This document shows, piece after piece, positions 50,446-59,612 of a stretch of DNA of 64,000 nt. The stretch spans positions 1-64,000 of the forward strand of contig NZ_CANPWG010000021.1 of NCBI RefSeq assembly GCF_947581915.1, read 5' to 3'. Each line of letters opens with the position of its first letter. The first letter of the stretch is position 1. The position numbers were made by a program, and so were the translations under genes. Source of the DNA: Candidatus Palauibacter scopulicola (lineage in GTDB: Bacteria > Gemmatimonadota > Gemmatimonadetes > Palauibacterales > Palauibacteraceae). The notes under the pieces were generated by a model that did no database searches, was not told the DNA's origin, and saw only the letters and a program-made list of their open reading frames with translations.

Positions 50446-50913
50446 CTATGCTCCGCTCGCCGCCGCGAAGTCGAGGGCGAGCCGGCAGCACAGCGACCCG
50501 CGGTCCGCCCCGCCCCGGAGTTCGGACGGCAGCTTCCAGTCCCACTCGGAATACTGGGTGACGCCGGGGACGGACTGGGGCACGCGGGGTTCGCCCGCCA
50601 CGACCCGGGCCGCGTGCAGGCGCATCTCGAGCCGATAGCCCGGCCGGTCGAGGTGGCCCTCGCTCAGGCGGCCCAGATCCTCGGCCTCCACGCCGAGCTT
50701 CTCGCGGCCGATGCGCCGGACGAGCGCCTCGTCCGTCTCGCCGCCGGCATGCGAGCCCGCGGGCAGGCCCCACACGCCGGGCAGATCGGGATCGTCATCG
50801 GGGCGGCGCACGAGCAGCCAGCGGCGCGTCTCTCCGGCCGGCCCGGGAGCTTCGATCACGAGGGCCAGCGCGGTACGCGAAGGGCGGGCCCCGGAGCCGC
50901 GGCCACCCGTCAC
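50446..50913 (-). CDS. Nudix hydrolase with degenerate catalytic box
   Basis: A 155-aa Nudix-fold protein. The box begins correctly, G-x5-E in GSHAGGE, but the REUxEE part reads RIGREK: the first Glu is Ile and the last is Lys, leaving one catalytic acidic residue. The rest of the fold, including LVIEAPGPAG, WLLVRRPDDDPDLPGVWGLPAG and the final helix, fits. Its start is GTG, overlapping the stop of the upstream propeller-hydrolase gene. It may have weakened or altered activity. Confidence 0.8.
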   Translation of the reverse strand: MTGGRGSGARPSRTALALVIEAPGPAGETRRWLLVRRPDDDPDLPGVWGLPAGSHAGGETDEALVRRIGREKLGVEAEDLGRLSEGHLDRPGYRLEMRLHAARVVAGEPRVPQSVPGVTQYSEWDWKLPSELRGGADRGSLCCRLALDFAAASGA

Positions 50914-53417
50914 CGCGCGGCCAGCGCCTCCAGCCGTTCACGGGCGGCGTCGAAACGACCGAGGAGTTCGGGGATGTCCGCGCCGCCGTAGCCCGCGGTC
51001 AGCCTGAGGCGCGCCACGCCCAGAATCGCGAGGAGTTCGGCGACCGCCGTCTGACGGGCCTCGGGGTCGGAACTGCCGACGCTCCCGATCCAGACGGGTG
51101 CCGTGTGCGCGAACGGATAGTTCGCCATCATCGGCCAGCGGGCGGGGCCGCCGACGGCGCGCGCGGCGACCCATCCCCCCTCCGGAAGCGTCAGGTCGCC
51201 TTCGAAGCGCCGCGAGCCGGGGCCGTCGAGCCCCTCCCCGCTCCACGCCACGTCGCCGTTGACCAGCACCTCGACCCGATCCACTTCCGTGGCGGTCGCG
51301 ACGTCAAGCGACCACGAGACCTCTCCGGCGGGCACGACGCCGCCCGGACCCGCCGCGCCGACGCTGAACTCGAGGAACGGTCCGTTGGTCACGAACGTCT
51401 GGCCGCGCCGGAGCGCGTCCATGTAGGTCGACCAGTTCGCCATCGGCCCCGTCTGCGCGTACACGCGCGACACGCCGATGGCCATCGTGCGGTAGAAGTT
51501 GTTCATCACATCGGTCCCGGCCGAGGGCACGATCGGGATGCCGGCGTTCAGGAGCAGGTGCCAGATCTGGGAGGTGAGGACTTCGTCGCTCCAGAGACAG
51601 ACGATCTCGAGCGCGTCCAGATCTCCCAGCACGGCATCCGTGACGAGTTCGATCGGCACGCTGCCGTGGAGGTCGGCGATCGGTGCTTCGGCCCACGGCG
51701 TCGCGCGCGGCCTGCCCCGGTTGCTCACGGGATGCACGTAGTACTGGAAGCCTCCCTGGGCGCGTGCGTGGCGCAGCGGCTCGGCGTTCGCGCGGTCGTC
51801 CGACCCGTAGACCTGGTAGCCGGGCCCCCACACCCAGGGCCAGAACAGGTCGTCGATCTCGATCAGGCCCAGGTGTCCCAGGAAGTGGGACCGGACCTCC
51901 TGGCCGAAGCGGACGAAGGGCGGGCCGCCCGAGTGGCGCCACGTCCACAGATCCTGGTCCTCGAAGCGGTTGTGGAGGTTCGCGAGGAGCGGCGTGGCGA
52001 AGTCGAGCGCCTCGCCCCGCATCATCGGCGGAAGGTCGTCGGGAGAGAGGTCGTAGGGGCCGCCGTAGTTGAGGTGAAAGTGATGTTCGCCCGAACTCCA
52101 GCCGCCGGCCCGCGCGTCCCAGACGGGAGACAGCACGACTTCGACCTCCGCAACGCCGGACGCCTCGTCGAGCTGCAGCGTCGTCGATGATTCGGGCGTC
52201 GCGAGCCCCTGAACGGCCGCGACGGTGACCTCGCCGACGGGTACGGTGAGTTCGATGACGCCGGGCGAATAGAAGAAGACGCGGCCGCTCTGTCCATCGA
52301 ACCGCGACGCGGGACCGTCCGGGACGAGCGGATGCCCCGCCCCATCCACAACGGAGAGTCGGGCTGCAACCGGAGCACCGCCACCCTCGAACACCGTTCG
52401 TATCCGAAGGCTCGCGGTCGCGGTTCCCCAATCCCGGGCCGTCACGTTCACGGCCTCGACGGGGCCACCCGCGGCCCGCACGCGCTTGAGCTTCAGCCGT
52501 TCCCGGTCATCGGCTTCGGAGAAGTAGACCCACTCGCCTGACGGCCCCCACGCGGGCGTCAGCGGCAGGCCTCCCGACGCCAGCAGGATCGACGGCCCCG
52601 GGTCGGCGACGTTCAGGAGTCTCAGATCCCATCCGTCCTGGGTCGGCCAGTTCACGGCCACGGTGGACCCGTCGGGACTCAGGGCCGGCCGCGCCATGGA
52701 CGCGATGTTCCCCTCGATGAGCGTCCGTGGCTCCGGCGAATCGTCGGAGCGCACGACGACGCGGTCGCGGCCGCCGCCCTTCCACAGGTAGACGAGCGCG
52801 CGTTCGCCGGGTTGGGGCTTGAGTTCGAGCCCGGGCGCGTCGGTCACCGGCCGCCGAACCCCGGTCGCGATGTCGACGGCCCACAGATCCAGCGCCCGCA
52901 CCTCCGACTCGGCGGACGAGTAGAAGATCTTCGTCCCGTCAGCGGAAAACGCGGGGTCGAGTTCCAGTCCGGGGCTGTCGACGCGGCCGAGTTCGGCTCC
53001 GCTGCCCGCGGCGACCCAGACGATCTCCGTGTCCTCCGTGTCGTCGCGCACGAACGCGACCAGTTGCCCGTCGGGAGACCAGGCGGGCCGCGCGTCGATC
53101 CCCCCGCCGCGGGTCAGCCGCCGCGTCACGCCGCTCGCAAGGTCCATGACCCAGATCCAGCCGCGCGACGCGAACGCCACCCGCTCGCCGTCCGGCGACA
53201 CGGCCGGGTCGATGGGCCCCGCCGTGAGCAGCGGAAGCTCGTAGCCCTCGAGGTACACGTGGTGCCCGTACCCCGCGACCTTCGGATACCGGTTCGTCCA
53301 CTGCGCGTTCACGCCAAGGGGCAACAGAGCGAGTCCGAACACGGCCGCGACGACAGGCAGGTACGACGGAACTCGGCGGGGCGAAGCCGAAGGCGGAGCA
53401 GTCGATTGCGTTCGCAT
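50910..53417 (-). CDS. Propeller protein fused to a CehA/McbA-type metallohydrolase domain
   Basis: An 835-aa exported protein. A signal peptide (PVVAAVFGLALLPLGVNAQ) leads into a TolB-like beta-propeller with several SPDG/SADG motifs, then a beta-rich region, and a C-terminal PHP-fold domain of the CehA/McbA kind. The metal-binding start GEHHFHLNYGG has His445, His446 and His448, and later HPVSNRGRP, VCLWSDEVL and PSAGTDVMNN supply further candidates. Known members hydrolyse carbamates and nucleotides. The ATG at 53417 is chosen; an ATG at 53477 adds a basic stretch. It overlaps the Nudix gene by 4 nt. Confidence 0.83.
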   Translation of the reverse strand: MRTQSTAPPSASPRRVPSYLPVVAAVFGLALLPLGVNAQWTNRYPKVAGYGHHVYLEGYELPLLTAGPIDPAVSPDGERVAFASRGWIWVMDLASGVTRRLTRGGGIDARPAWSPDGQLVAFVRDDTEDTEIVWVAAGSGAELGRVDSPGLELDPAFSADGTKIFYSSAESEVRALDLWAVDIATGVRRPVTDAPGLELKPQPGERALVYLWKGGGRDRVVVRSDDSPEPRTLIEGNIASMARPALSPDGSTVAVNWPTQDGWDLRLLNVADPGPSILLASGGLPLTPAWGPSGEWVYFSEADDRERLKLKRVRAAGGPVEAVNVTARDWGTATASLRIRTVFEGGGAPVAARLSVVDGAGHPLVPDGPASRFDGQSGRVFFYSPGVIELTVPVGEVTVAAVQGLATPESSTTLQLDEASGVAEVEVVLSPVWDARAGGWSSGEHHFHLNYGGPYDLSPDDLPPMMRGEALDFATPLLANLHNRFEDQDLWTWRHSGGPPFVRFGQEVRSHFLGHLGLIEIDDLFWPWVWGPGYQVYGSDDRANAEPLRHARAQGGFQYYVHPVSNRGRPRATPWAEAPIADLHGSVPIELVTDAVLGDLDALEIVCLWSDEVLTSQIWHLLLNAGIPIVPSAGTDVMNNFYRTMAIGVSRVYAQTGPMANWSTYMDALRRGQTFVTNGPFLEFSVGAAGPGGVVPAGEVSWSLDVATATEVDRVEVLVNGDVAWSGEGLDGPGSRRFEGDLTLPEGGWVAARAVGGPARWPMMANYPFAHTAPVWIGSVGSSDPEARQTAVAELLAILGVARLRLTAGYGGADIPELLGRFDAARERLEALAAR

Positions 53418-53539
53418 GCGCCCTCCCGTTCGTTGTTTCCCGCGATCCCGACCTCGGAATGCGGGTTTCGCCGACACCGCAAGACGGGGGAACCCGCGGC
53501 CGAGCTGTCCGTCGCCCGGCCGCCAGGTTCAGCCTCGAA

Positions 53540-56500
53540 TCAGCGCCGCCAGGCCGACGCGCCGGGGAGTCCGCTGCTCACCAACACTTCGAGCCCCGGC
53601 TCCGGCGCGCGGTCTTCCGCAGCGGTCTGGGCCAGCGGACCGGGCGGCAGGTCGGTGAGAATGGCCCGCACCTGGCCCGTTCCCGGGTCGCGCAGGATCG
53701 CGACCGGAGGCTCGCTTCCCTCCGTCATCTCGACGCTCCCGTCCGGCCCGGAGAGCACCAGGCTCGTCAACTCCGTCGCCCACGCCGGCTGGACGGGCAG
53801 CGCGAAGGAGAATCCCGACCGCCCGTCGCCATCCCACAGGCCCGCCATCGTGAAAGCCAGAGAGAACAGTTCGCCGCCGTCCGCCCGGCGCCCGGTCAAC
53901 CGCCACGGTCCGCCCGCGGTGGGCACGGCCGGTCGCGTGTCGACGACGAAGGCGGGATCGAGCCAGGGATCGCCGTCCGCCGTGACGCCGCCGGAGACCA
54001 CGAGCATCCGCGAGGCGGCCGGAGCTTCCCGCCGCACGTCGGTCGTGTCCTGGAGACGGAAGCGCAGCGCGTTCGAGAAGTAGTAGTCGCTCACCCACGA
54101 CGGGTCGCAGTACGTCATGAAGTCCCGAACCGTGGATGTGGGGTCCACGAGCGAGCCGCCGTCGCGCGGATCCCAGCCCCAGACACCGATCCCTCCGTTC
54201 TCGTACGGGTAGGTCAGGTCCGGGCCTTCCTCGTCTCCTCTGCACGTCGCGTGCGACAGGCTGATGTTGTGTCCGAGTTCGTGCGCGATCGTCTCCGCGC
54301 TCAGCCGCGAGGCCGCGGTCTTCCCCAGGTGCGTGAGGCTGTCGGGCCCGAACGGCAGCCACGCGACGCCGTTGGTACCGCCGGCAGGATTCGGGAGGAG
54401 ACCCAACCAGTGTCCGACCCCATTCTCCACAGTCCGGATGGTCACCACGCGACTCAGGATCTCGAGCATGTCGTTCGTGTCGACCCTCACGCTTGCGTGG
54501 CGGATGATCTCCAGCTCTCCGACGGGGAGATAGTTGTTCGTCTGCCAGAAGATCTCGTCATCCGGGTCGGCGTTGCTGACGAGCGTCACCGCGTCCTGGT
54601 CGTTGTCGACGGTCGAGACGAAGGGGATCAGGGTCAGGTACATCGGAGGCACGGCCTTCACATCGACGGCCGATCGTCCAGTCTCGGGGACGCGCTTCGA
54701 CACGCCCAGATTCGGATCGAGCGTCCCATCCGGGTCGACCTCCACCACCATCTCCAGTCCGGGCTGGATCACCTCGGCGGGGATGATGGCGTGGGGCGAG
54801 AGGTCCAGTTCGCCTTCCTGCACTTCCGTTGGAATCACGGACGAACCGGCGGGGATATCCTCCACGTGCACCTCCGCGCCATCCACGAAGAACGTGGCCC
54901 GGACGGGCGGCATCATCGCCCCGGTCTCCTGTTCGGATGTCACGAAGACGCGCAGGAGCGCTTCTTCCCCGGCCACCAGGGGAACGGGATAGTCCCGCGA
55001 CTGTACCGCCTGCGTCAGGTAGGCCTCGGCGTGGGCTTCGGCCCCGCAGGTCCGGATCCGGTACTTCGAGAGCGCGGATTCCAGCCACGCGCGGAAGGCG
55101 GGAGTCTGCGGCATGCACAACCCGGTGTCCGCCGCCTGCAGTTCGAAGATCTCCTCGAGCGCGGTCATGCTCTCCGGCAGCGGTCCCGACAGGTCCGGGT
55201 TGCCATTGAGCCGCACGGTGTTGAGCCGGCTGGCGTCGCCGAGGTCGGCGGGCAGCGGTCCGGACAATCGGTTGTTCTCCGCCCAGAGGAACACCAGGCT
55301 GTCGGCCTGGCCGAGTCCGGCCGGAAGCGGTCCCTCGATGTCGTTGTCGGAGACCCAGAGCGAGAACAGGCTGTCGAGTTGCCCAATCCAGGAAGGGAGG
55401 GGGTCCGACAACTCGTTGTCGTACAGGCGGATCGCGCGGAGCTTCCCGAGCGCTCCCAGGCTCTCGGACAGTCCCCCGCCGATGTTCGTCCCCGTGATGC
55501 GGAGAACCTCCAGCTCGCTCAGGTTGCCGAACTCCGCCGGGATCGAACCGTCGAACTTCGATTCGTACAGATTGAGCACCCGCAGGCTGTCGAGGTTGCC
55601 TAGTTCGGGCGGGATGGGGCCGGACAGTTGGTTGCCGTCCCCGCCGCCCAACCAGAGGACTTCGAGCCTCGCGAGGTTCCCGAGCTCCGGCGGGATGCCG
55701 CCCCTGAACGGGTTTCCGTCGATGTCCATGCGCCGCAGTTCGGTGAGGAGGCCGATCTCCGCCGGGATCTCGCCCTCGAGCCGGTTGTAATCCAGGCGCA
55801 GGACGCGCAGGTGCGGGAAGTACTGGATCTCGGTGGGGACCTCACCGGAGAGGTTGTTTCGATTCAGGTTGATCGTCGTGACCCGTCCCGTGGAATCGTC
55901 GACGGCGATGCCGTACCAGTTCTCCAACGGGGCGCTGGTTCCCCAGTTGGCGGATTCCGTCCAGGCCTCCCCGCCCATGGCCTCGTACAACGCCATCAGG
56001 TCGGACCGTTCCTCGTTGCAGGCGAGGAACTCGCCAGCGCGCGTCGGAATCGCGTTCAGCCACGCCTGGAAGTCCTCGTCGCGCACCGTGCACAGCATCG
56101 TGCCGCCGTAGTTGAGCGTCTGGATGCCCAGGTCCGACAGGGAGAACGGGATGGGACCGGAGAGGTTGCCGTTTCCGCCCACCTCCACTTCGGTGAGGAA
56201 GGCCATGCTGCCGAGATCCTCGGGAAGCTGACCGTTGAGGCCGTTCTCGCTCAGGTCGATCGCCGTCACGCGGGACTGTTCGTTCGCCGTCAGGCCGTAC
56301 CAGCTGCCGACCGGCGCGTCGGTCCCCCAGCCGCCGTTGTTCGTCCACTCGCCCCCGCGCGTGCCGATGTAGAGGTCCATGAGCGTCGCGCGGTCCTGGC
56401 TGTGAACGGCGACCGGGGCGGAGTTCGAGACGGGGCCCGACGTGGCGGTCAGGCTCGCGTTCCCCTCCTTGAGGCCGGTCACGAGGCCGGTGGCATCGAC

Positions 56501-56821
56501 CGTGGCGGTAGCCGGATCGCTGCTCGTCCATGTCACCACCGCATCGGAGATGGGCTGCGCCCGGTCGTTCAGGACGCGCGCACGCACCCGAACCGTGTCG
56601 CCCGCCACGACCGCGACCTCCTCCGGCTCCAGCGTGATTCTCGCCGGCACGGTCGCGGTCGGAGGCGGAGGCGGAGGCCCGGGCGGCGGTCCCGAAGTGT
56701 CGCCGCCACCGCAGGAGAGGATGGCCAGACCGAGAAAGCCGAGCGCCGCGGGACGCCAGACACGGGCGCGAGAGAAAGCTGAACCGTCGGAGTCGAGGGT
56801 GGTGCGGGTGTGCTTCCTCAT
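53540..56821 (-). CDS. Lipoprotein with Ig-like domain, leucine-rich repeats and metzincin protease domain
   Basis: A 1093-aa protein. The lipobox-like LAILSC is followed by a Gly/Pro-rich spacer, then an Ig-like (Big_2-type) domain (ITLEPEEVAVVAGDTVRVRA ...). Residues ~140-580 are plant-type leucine-rich repeats (L-x-GPIPPELGNL form), broken near 225-270 by a small Cys-bearing segment. The C-terminal half is a zinc protease with HELGHNISLSH at residues 847-857 (His847, Glu848, His851, His857), a metzincin-like HExxHxxxxxH in which the usual Gly is Ser. It resembles secreted M66-like proteases. It would be a surface-anchored protease whose repeats bind a protein or glycan. Confidence 0.85.
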   Translation of the reverse strand: MRKHTRTTLDSDGSAFSRARVWRPAALGFLGLAILSCGGGDTSGPPPGPPPPPPTATVPARITLEPEEVAVVAGDTVRVRARVLNDRAQPISDAVVTWTSSDPATATVDATGLVTGLKEGNASLTATSGPVSNSAPVAVHSQDRATLMDLYIGTRGGEWTNNGGWGTDAPVGSWYGLTANEQSRVTAIDLSENGLNGQLPEDLGSMAFLTEVEVGGNGNLSGPIPFSLSDLGIQTLNYGGTMLCTVRDEDFQAWLNAIPTRAGEFLACNEERSDLMALYEAMGGEAWTESANWGTSAPLENWYGIAVDDSTGRVTTINLNRNNLSGEVPTEIQYFPHLRVLRLDYNRLEGEIPAEIGLLTELRRMDIDGNPFRGGIPPELGNLARLEVLWLGGGDGNQLSGPIPPELGNLDSLRVLNLYESKFDGSIPAEFGNLSELEVLRITGTNIGGGLSESLGALGKLRAIRLYDNELSDPLPSWIGQLDSLFSLWVSDNDIEGPLPAGLGQADSLVFLWAENNRLSGPLPADLGDASRLNTVRLNGNPDLSGPLPESMTALEEIFELQAADTGLCMPQTPAFRAWLESALSKYRIRTCGAEAHAEAYLTQAVQSRDYPVPLVAGEEALLRVFVTSEQETGAMMPPVRATFFVDGAEVHVEDIPAGSSVIPTEVQEGELDLSPHAIIPAEVIQPGLEMVVEVDPDGTLDPNLGVSKRVPETGRSAVDVKAVPPMYLTLIPFVSTVDNDQDAVTLVSNADPDDEIFWQTNNYLPVGELEIIRHASVRVDTNDMLEILSRVVTIRTVENGVGHWLGLLPNPAGGTNGVAWLPFGPDSLTHLGKTAASRLSAETIAHELGHNISLSHATCRGDEEGPDLTYPYENGGIGVWGWDPRDGGSLVDPTSTVRDFMTYCDPSWVSDYYFSNALRFRLQDTTDVRREAPAASRMLVVSGGVTADGDPWLDPAFVVDTRPAVPTAGGPWRLTGRRADGGELFSLAFTMAGLWDGDGRSGFSFALPVQPAWATELTSLVLSGPDGSVEMTEGSEPPVAILRDPGTGQVRAILTDLPPGPLAQTAAEDRAPEPGLEVLVSSGLPGASAWRR

Positions 56822-56864
56822 GGGCTTGCCTTGCGTCGTTTTGGGGGGAAAGGCCGCGGTTACA

Positions 56865-58856
56865 CTAATCTAGAGATGTGCCGCCGGCTTGGCATCCTCC
56901 GAGGTGCTGGTCGAAGAAGGCCTGGAGCCGACTGTACATGTCGATCGAATTGGCGGGGTCCCGGAAGCCGTGGCCTTCGGGGTACGTCTTCGATTCGAAC
57001 TCCTTGCCCAGCGCCTCCAGCCGCTCGACCGCGAGTTCGAAGTTCTCGAACGGCGCCCTCACGTCGAATTCTCCGTGCATGATGAGGACGGGGGCCGTGA
57101 TGCGGTCCAGCCGGTCGAGCGTCTCGCTCTTTGCGTAGATCTCGGGCCGCTCCTCCGGCGTCCCGCCGTGCCCCGTGATCGCGAAGATCTTCCCCACGCG
57201 GTCCGCGTACGGGAGGGTCAGGGACTCGGAGTAGATGCCGCGCATGGGGACGGCCGCATCGAACTTGTCGGGCGTCCGCGTGATCGCGGACATGGACTGC
57301 ATGCCTCCGTAGCTCCCGCCGTAGATGCCCACGCGCCCGTTCACGTACGGCTGGCGGCGCAGCCAGTCCGCCGCGGCGCCCGGATCCTTCGACTGGTCGT
57401 TCAGCCAGTCCTCGACCGAGAGGTCCTGAAACTCGCGCCCGAAGCCGGACCCGCCGCGATAGTTGATGGCGAGCACGACGAAGCCCTCGTTCGCGAGGTA
57501 CTGCTCCACGAGGTTCGTCCCCTGGGTGTAGGAGTTCGTCCCTCCCCCGTGTACCTGGACGAGAGCGGGGCAAGCGGGCGGGTCGGAGCCGGCGGAGTGC
57601 GCGGCCCGGATCGCCGGCGGCAGGTAGAGAAATCCCTGGATGTACAGGCCGTCGAAGGAGCGGAAGGAGATCTCCGCGGGCCGCTGGACGCCCTCGAAGT
57701 GGGGCGAGAAGTCCGTGAGGCGGGCCGGGACGCCGCCGTCGAGGTCGACGAGCCAGGCTTCCCTGCCCTCCGTCGCGGCATCGCGCGTGAACGCGGCGCG
57801 GCGGCCGTCCGGCGTCGCGTGCAGGGACGACCAGGACCCTCCGACGTTCGTGACCCGCGTGGCGACGCCGCCCGAGGCGGACACGGACCACAGGTCGAAG
57901 GCTCCGCGCTGCTGGTACGGGAAGTAGATGCGCGCGCCGTCGCCGGACCAGAAGGGATCGAAACGCATGATCGCGTCGGTCGCGTAGACCTGCATGTCGA
58001 GCGGCGCCTCCCGGAGGACGCGGGGCGCGGGGCCGGCGAGATCGAGGTCGATCCGATACAGGTAGGCGAGATCCTGGTACCAGTATTCGTCCTTGGCCGT
58101 CCCCAGCAGGGCGAGGCTCGACCCGTCCGGCGACCAGACGGGGCTGGATGAGGCCATGAGCGAAGTGGAGACCCGGTGCGCTTCTCCGGACGCCACGCCG
58201 ACGAGCCACACGTCGTCGTGCCACCAGTCGGCCCGGTTCGAGACGTAGGCGATCCACCGGCCGTCCGGCGACCACATCGGACTGAAGCGGCTGTCCTCGG
58301 CCTCCGCCGCGCCGGTCGTGAGCTGCCGGGGCGCCGCCGCCCCGGCGGCGTTGACGAGCCAGATGTCCTGGGAACCGGACGCCGTGGAGTAGTAGGCGAG
58401 CGTCTCCCCGTCCGGTGACCACGACGGGGCCCGCAGGCCGCTCGCGCCTTCCACCACCACCCGGCCCGGCTCTCCCGTCGCGGCGACGAGGAGGTTCCCT
58501 CCCGCGATGAAGGCCAGCCGCCCTCCATCCGGAGACCACGTCTGCGCGCGCCCGGCGACCCGGAAGGTCGAGGCGTCGGCGGCGGCCACCCCCTCCGCCG
58601 TCGCCGGGATCGGGACGAGGTGGACCCCGGATCCGCCCGCACCTTCGGCGGGTCCGGACACGGCGAGCGTGGATCCGTCGGGCGAGAGCACCGCGCGTCC
58701 CGCGCCCCCTCCGGCGGTAAAGACGTTCTCCAGCGTGAGAGGAATCCGGCCGTCGTTGACGACTCCGCCTCCGGGGAGCGACCAGCCTGCGGCGAGGAAC
58801 CCCATGACCGCGGGCAGCAGATAGCCGATTCGGACCGTTCGCGGGGATCGAGGCAC
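56865..58856 (-). CDS. Secreted S9 family peptidase
   Basis: A 663-aa serine peptidase. A signal-like segment (GYLLPAVMGFLAAGWSL) precedes a TolB-like propeller and a prolyl-oligopeptidase domain. The nucleophile is Ser515 in YGGSYGGM; the acid is the Asp in MHGEFDVRAP; the base is the His in YPEGHGFRDP. The GTG at 58856 has a GAAGGAGGAG site directly upstream and gives a normal start; the ATG at 58985 would lie in the divergent gene's promoter region. Confidence 0.92.
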   Translation of the reverse strand: MPRSPRTVRIGYLLPAVMGFLAAGWSLPGGGVVNDGRIPLTLENVFTAGGGAGRAVLSPDGSTLAVSGPAEGAGGSGVHLVPIPATAEGVAAADASTFRVAGRAQTWSPDGGRLAFIAGGNLLVAATGEPGRVVVEGASGLRAPSWSPDGETLAYYSTASGSQDIWLVNAAGAAAPRQLTTGAAEAEDSRFSPMWSPDGRWIAYVSNRADWWHDDVWLVGVASGEAHRVSTSLMASSSPVWSPDGSSLALLGTAKDEYWYQDLAYLYRIDLDLAGPAPRVLREAPLDMQVYATDAIMRFDPFWSGDGARIYFPYQQRGAFDLWSVSASGGVATRVTNVGGSWSSLHATPDGRRAAFTRDAATEGREAWLVDLDGGVPARLTDFSPHFEGVQRPAEISFRSFDGLYIQGFLYLPPAIRAAHSAGSDPPACPALVQVHGGGTNSYTQGTNLVEQYLANEGFVVLAINYRGGSGFGREFQDLSVEDWLNDQSKDPGAAADWLRRQPYVNGRVGIYGGSYGGMQSMSAITRTPDKFDAAVPMRGIYSESLTLPYADRVGKIFAITGHGGTPEERPEIYAKSETLDRLDRITAPVLIMHGEFDVRAPFENFELAVERLEALGKEFESKTYPEGHGFRDPANSIDMYSRLQAFFDQHLGGCQAGGTSLD

Positions 58857-58965
58857 GGCTCCTCCTTCTTCGCGGTGGCGTGGTGTGAGTATTGCCCCGG
58901 GCGATGGTCGGACAATACCGATCAGAGAGGAAAAAACCCATTCCGCGACCGGAGGTCGAAGCGCC

Positions 58966-59583
58966 TTGACCGAACCTGCCGTCACGCTGACCGACTACGG
59001 GCTCACCCTGCTCTGCGCCTTTCTGGTCTGGCGCGCGCGCTCGCACGTGCGGGCCGACCTCCGCCCGTGGGCGATGGGACTCTTCGCCGGCTCCGGCGCC
59101 GCGGCCCTCTTCGCCGGGACGGTGCACGGCTTCTTCGGGGACGCCGCAACCCTCGGCTACCGCGTCCTGTGGCCGGCCACGATCCTCACGGTGGGCGCGA
59201 CCGGGCTCGCGGCCTGGGGGCTGGGCGCCCGCGTCGGCGGTCGGGGGATCGGTGCGCGGTGGATCACGCGAATCGCGGGGCTCGCGTACGTCGCCTACGT
59301 CGCCGTCGTCCTTGCCGGGTGGCAGGCGTTCGCCGTCGCGGTCGCCTTCTATCTGCCCGCCGTCATCTATCTCACGGTGCGCTTCGCGCTCGCCTGGCGC
59401 CGCCGCCCCACCGCAAGCCGGCGGCGGGCGCTGATCGGCTTCGGTCTCACCTTCGCGGCGGCCGCCATCCAGCAACTGCAGATCCCGATCCACCCGGTGT
59501 GGTTCGACCACAATGCGCTGTACCACGTCGTGCAGGCGGCGGCGTTCGTCCTGCTCTATCTGGGCGTGAGCGGCGAAGAATAA
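58966..59583 (+). CDS. Membrane protein, DUF6962-like
   Basis: A 205-aa protein with about six helices. The TLTDYGLTLLCAFLVW start and the closing WFDHNALYHVVQAAAF motif fit the DUF6962-type family, with a conserved His-rich last helix. The TTG at 58966 has GGAGG 10 nt upstream; an ATG at 58885 lies farther up in a less plausible leader. The S9 peptidase gene begins 30 nt downstream. Confidence 0.75.
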   Translation: MTEPAVTLTDYGLTLLCAFLVWRARSHVRADLRPWAMGLFAGSGAAALFAGTVHGFFGDAATLGYRVLWPATILTVGATGLAAWGLGARVGGRGIGARWITRIAGLAYVAYVAVVLAGWQAFAVAVAFYLPAVIYLTVRFALAWRRRPTASRRRALIGFGLTFAAAAIQQLQIPIHPVWFDHNALYHVVQAAAFVLLYLGVSGEE

Positions 59584-59612
59584 CGATGCTTCTTCAACGT
59601 CAGGGGTGTGCC

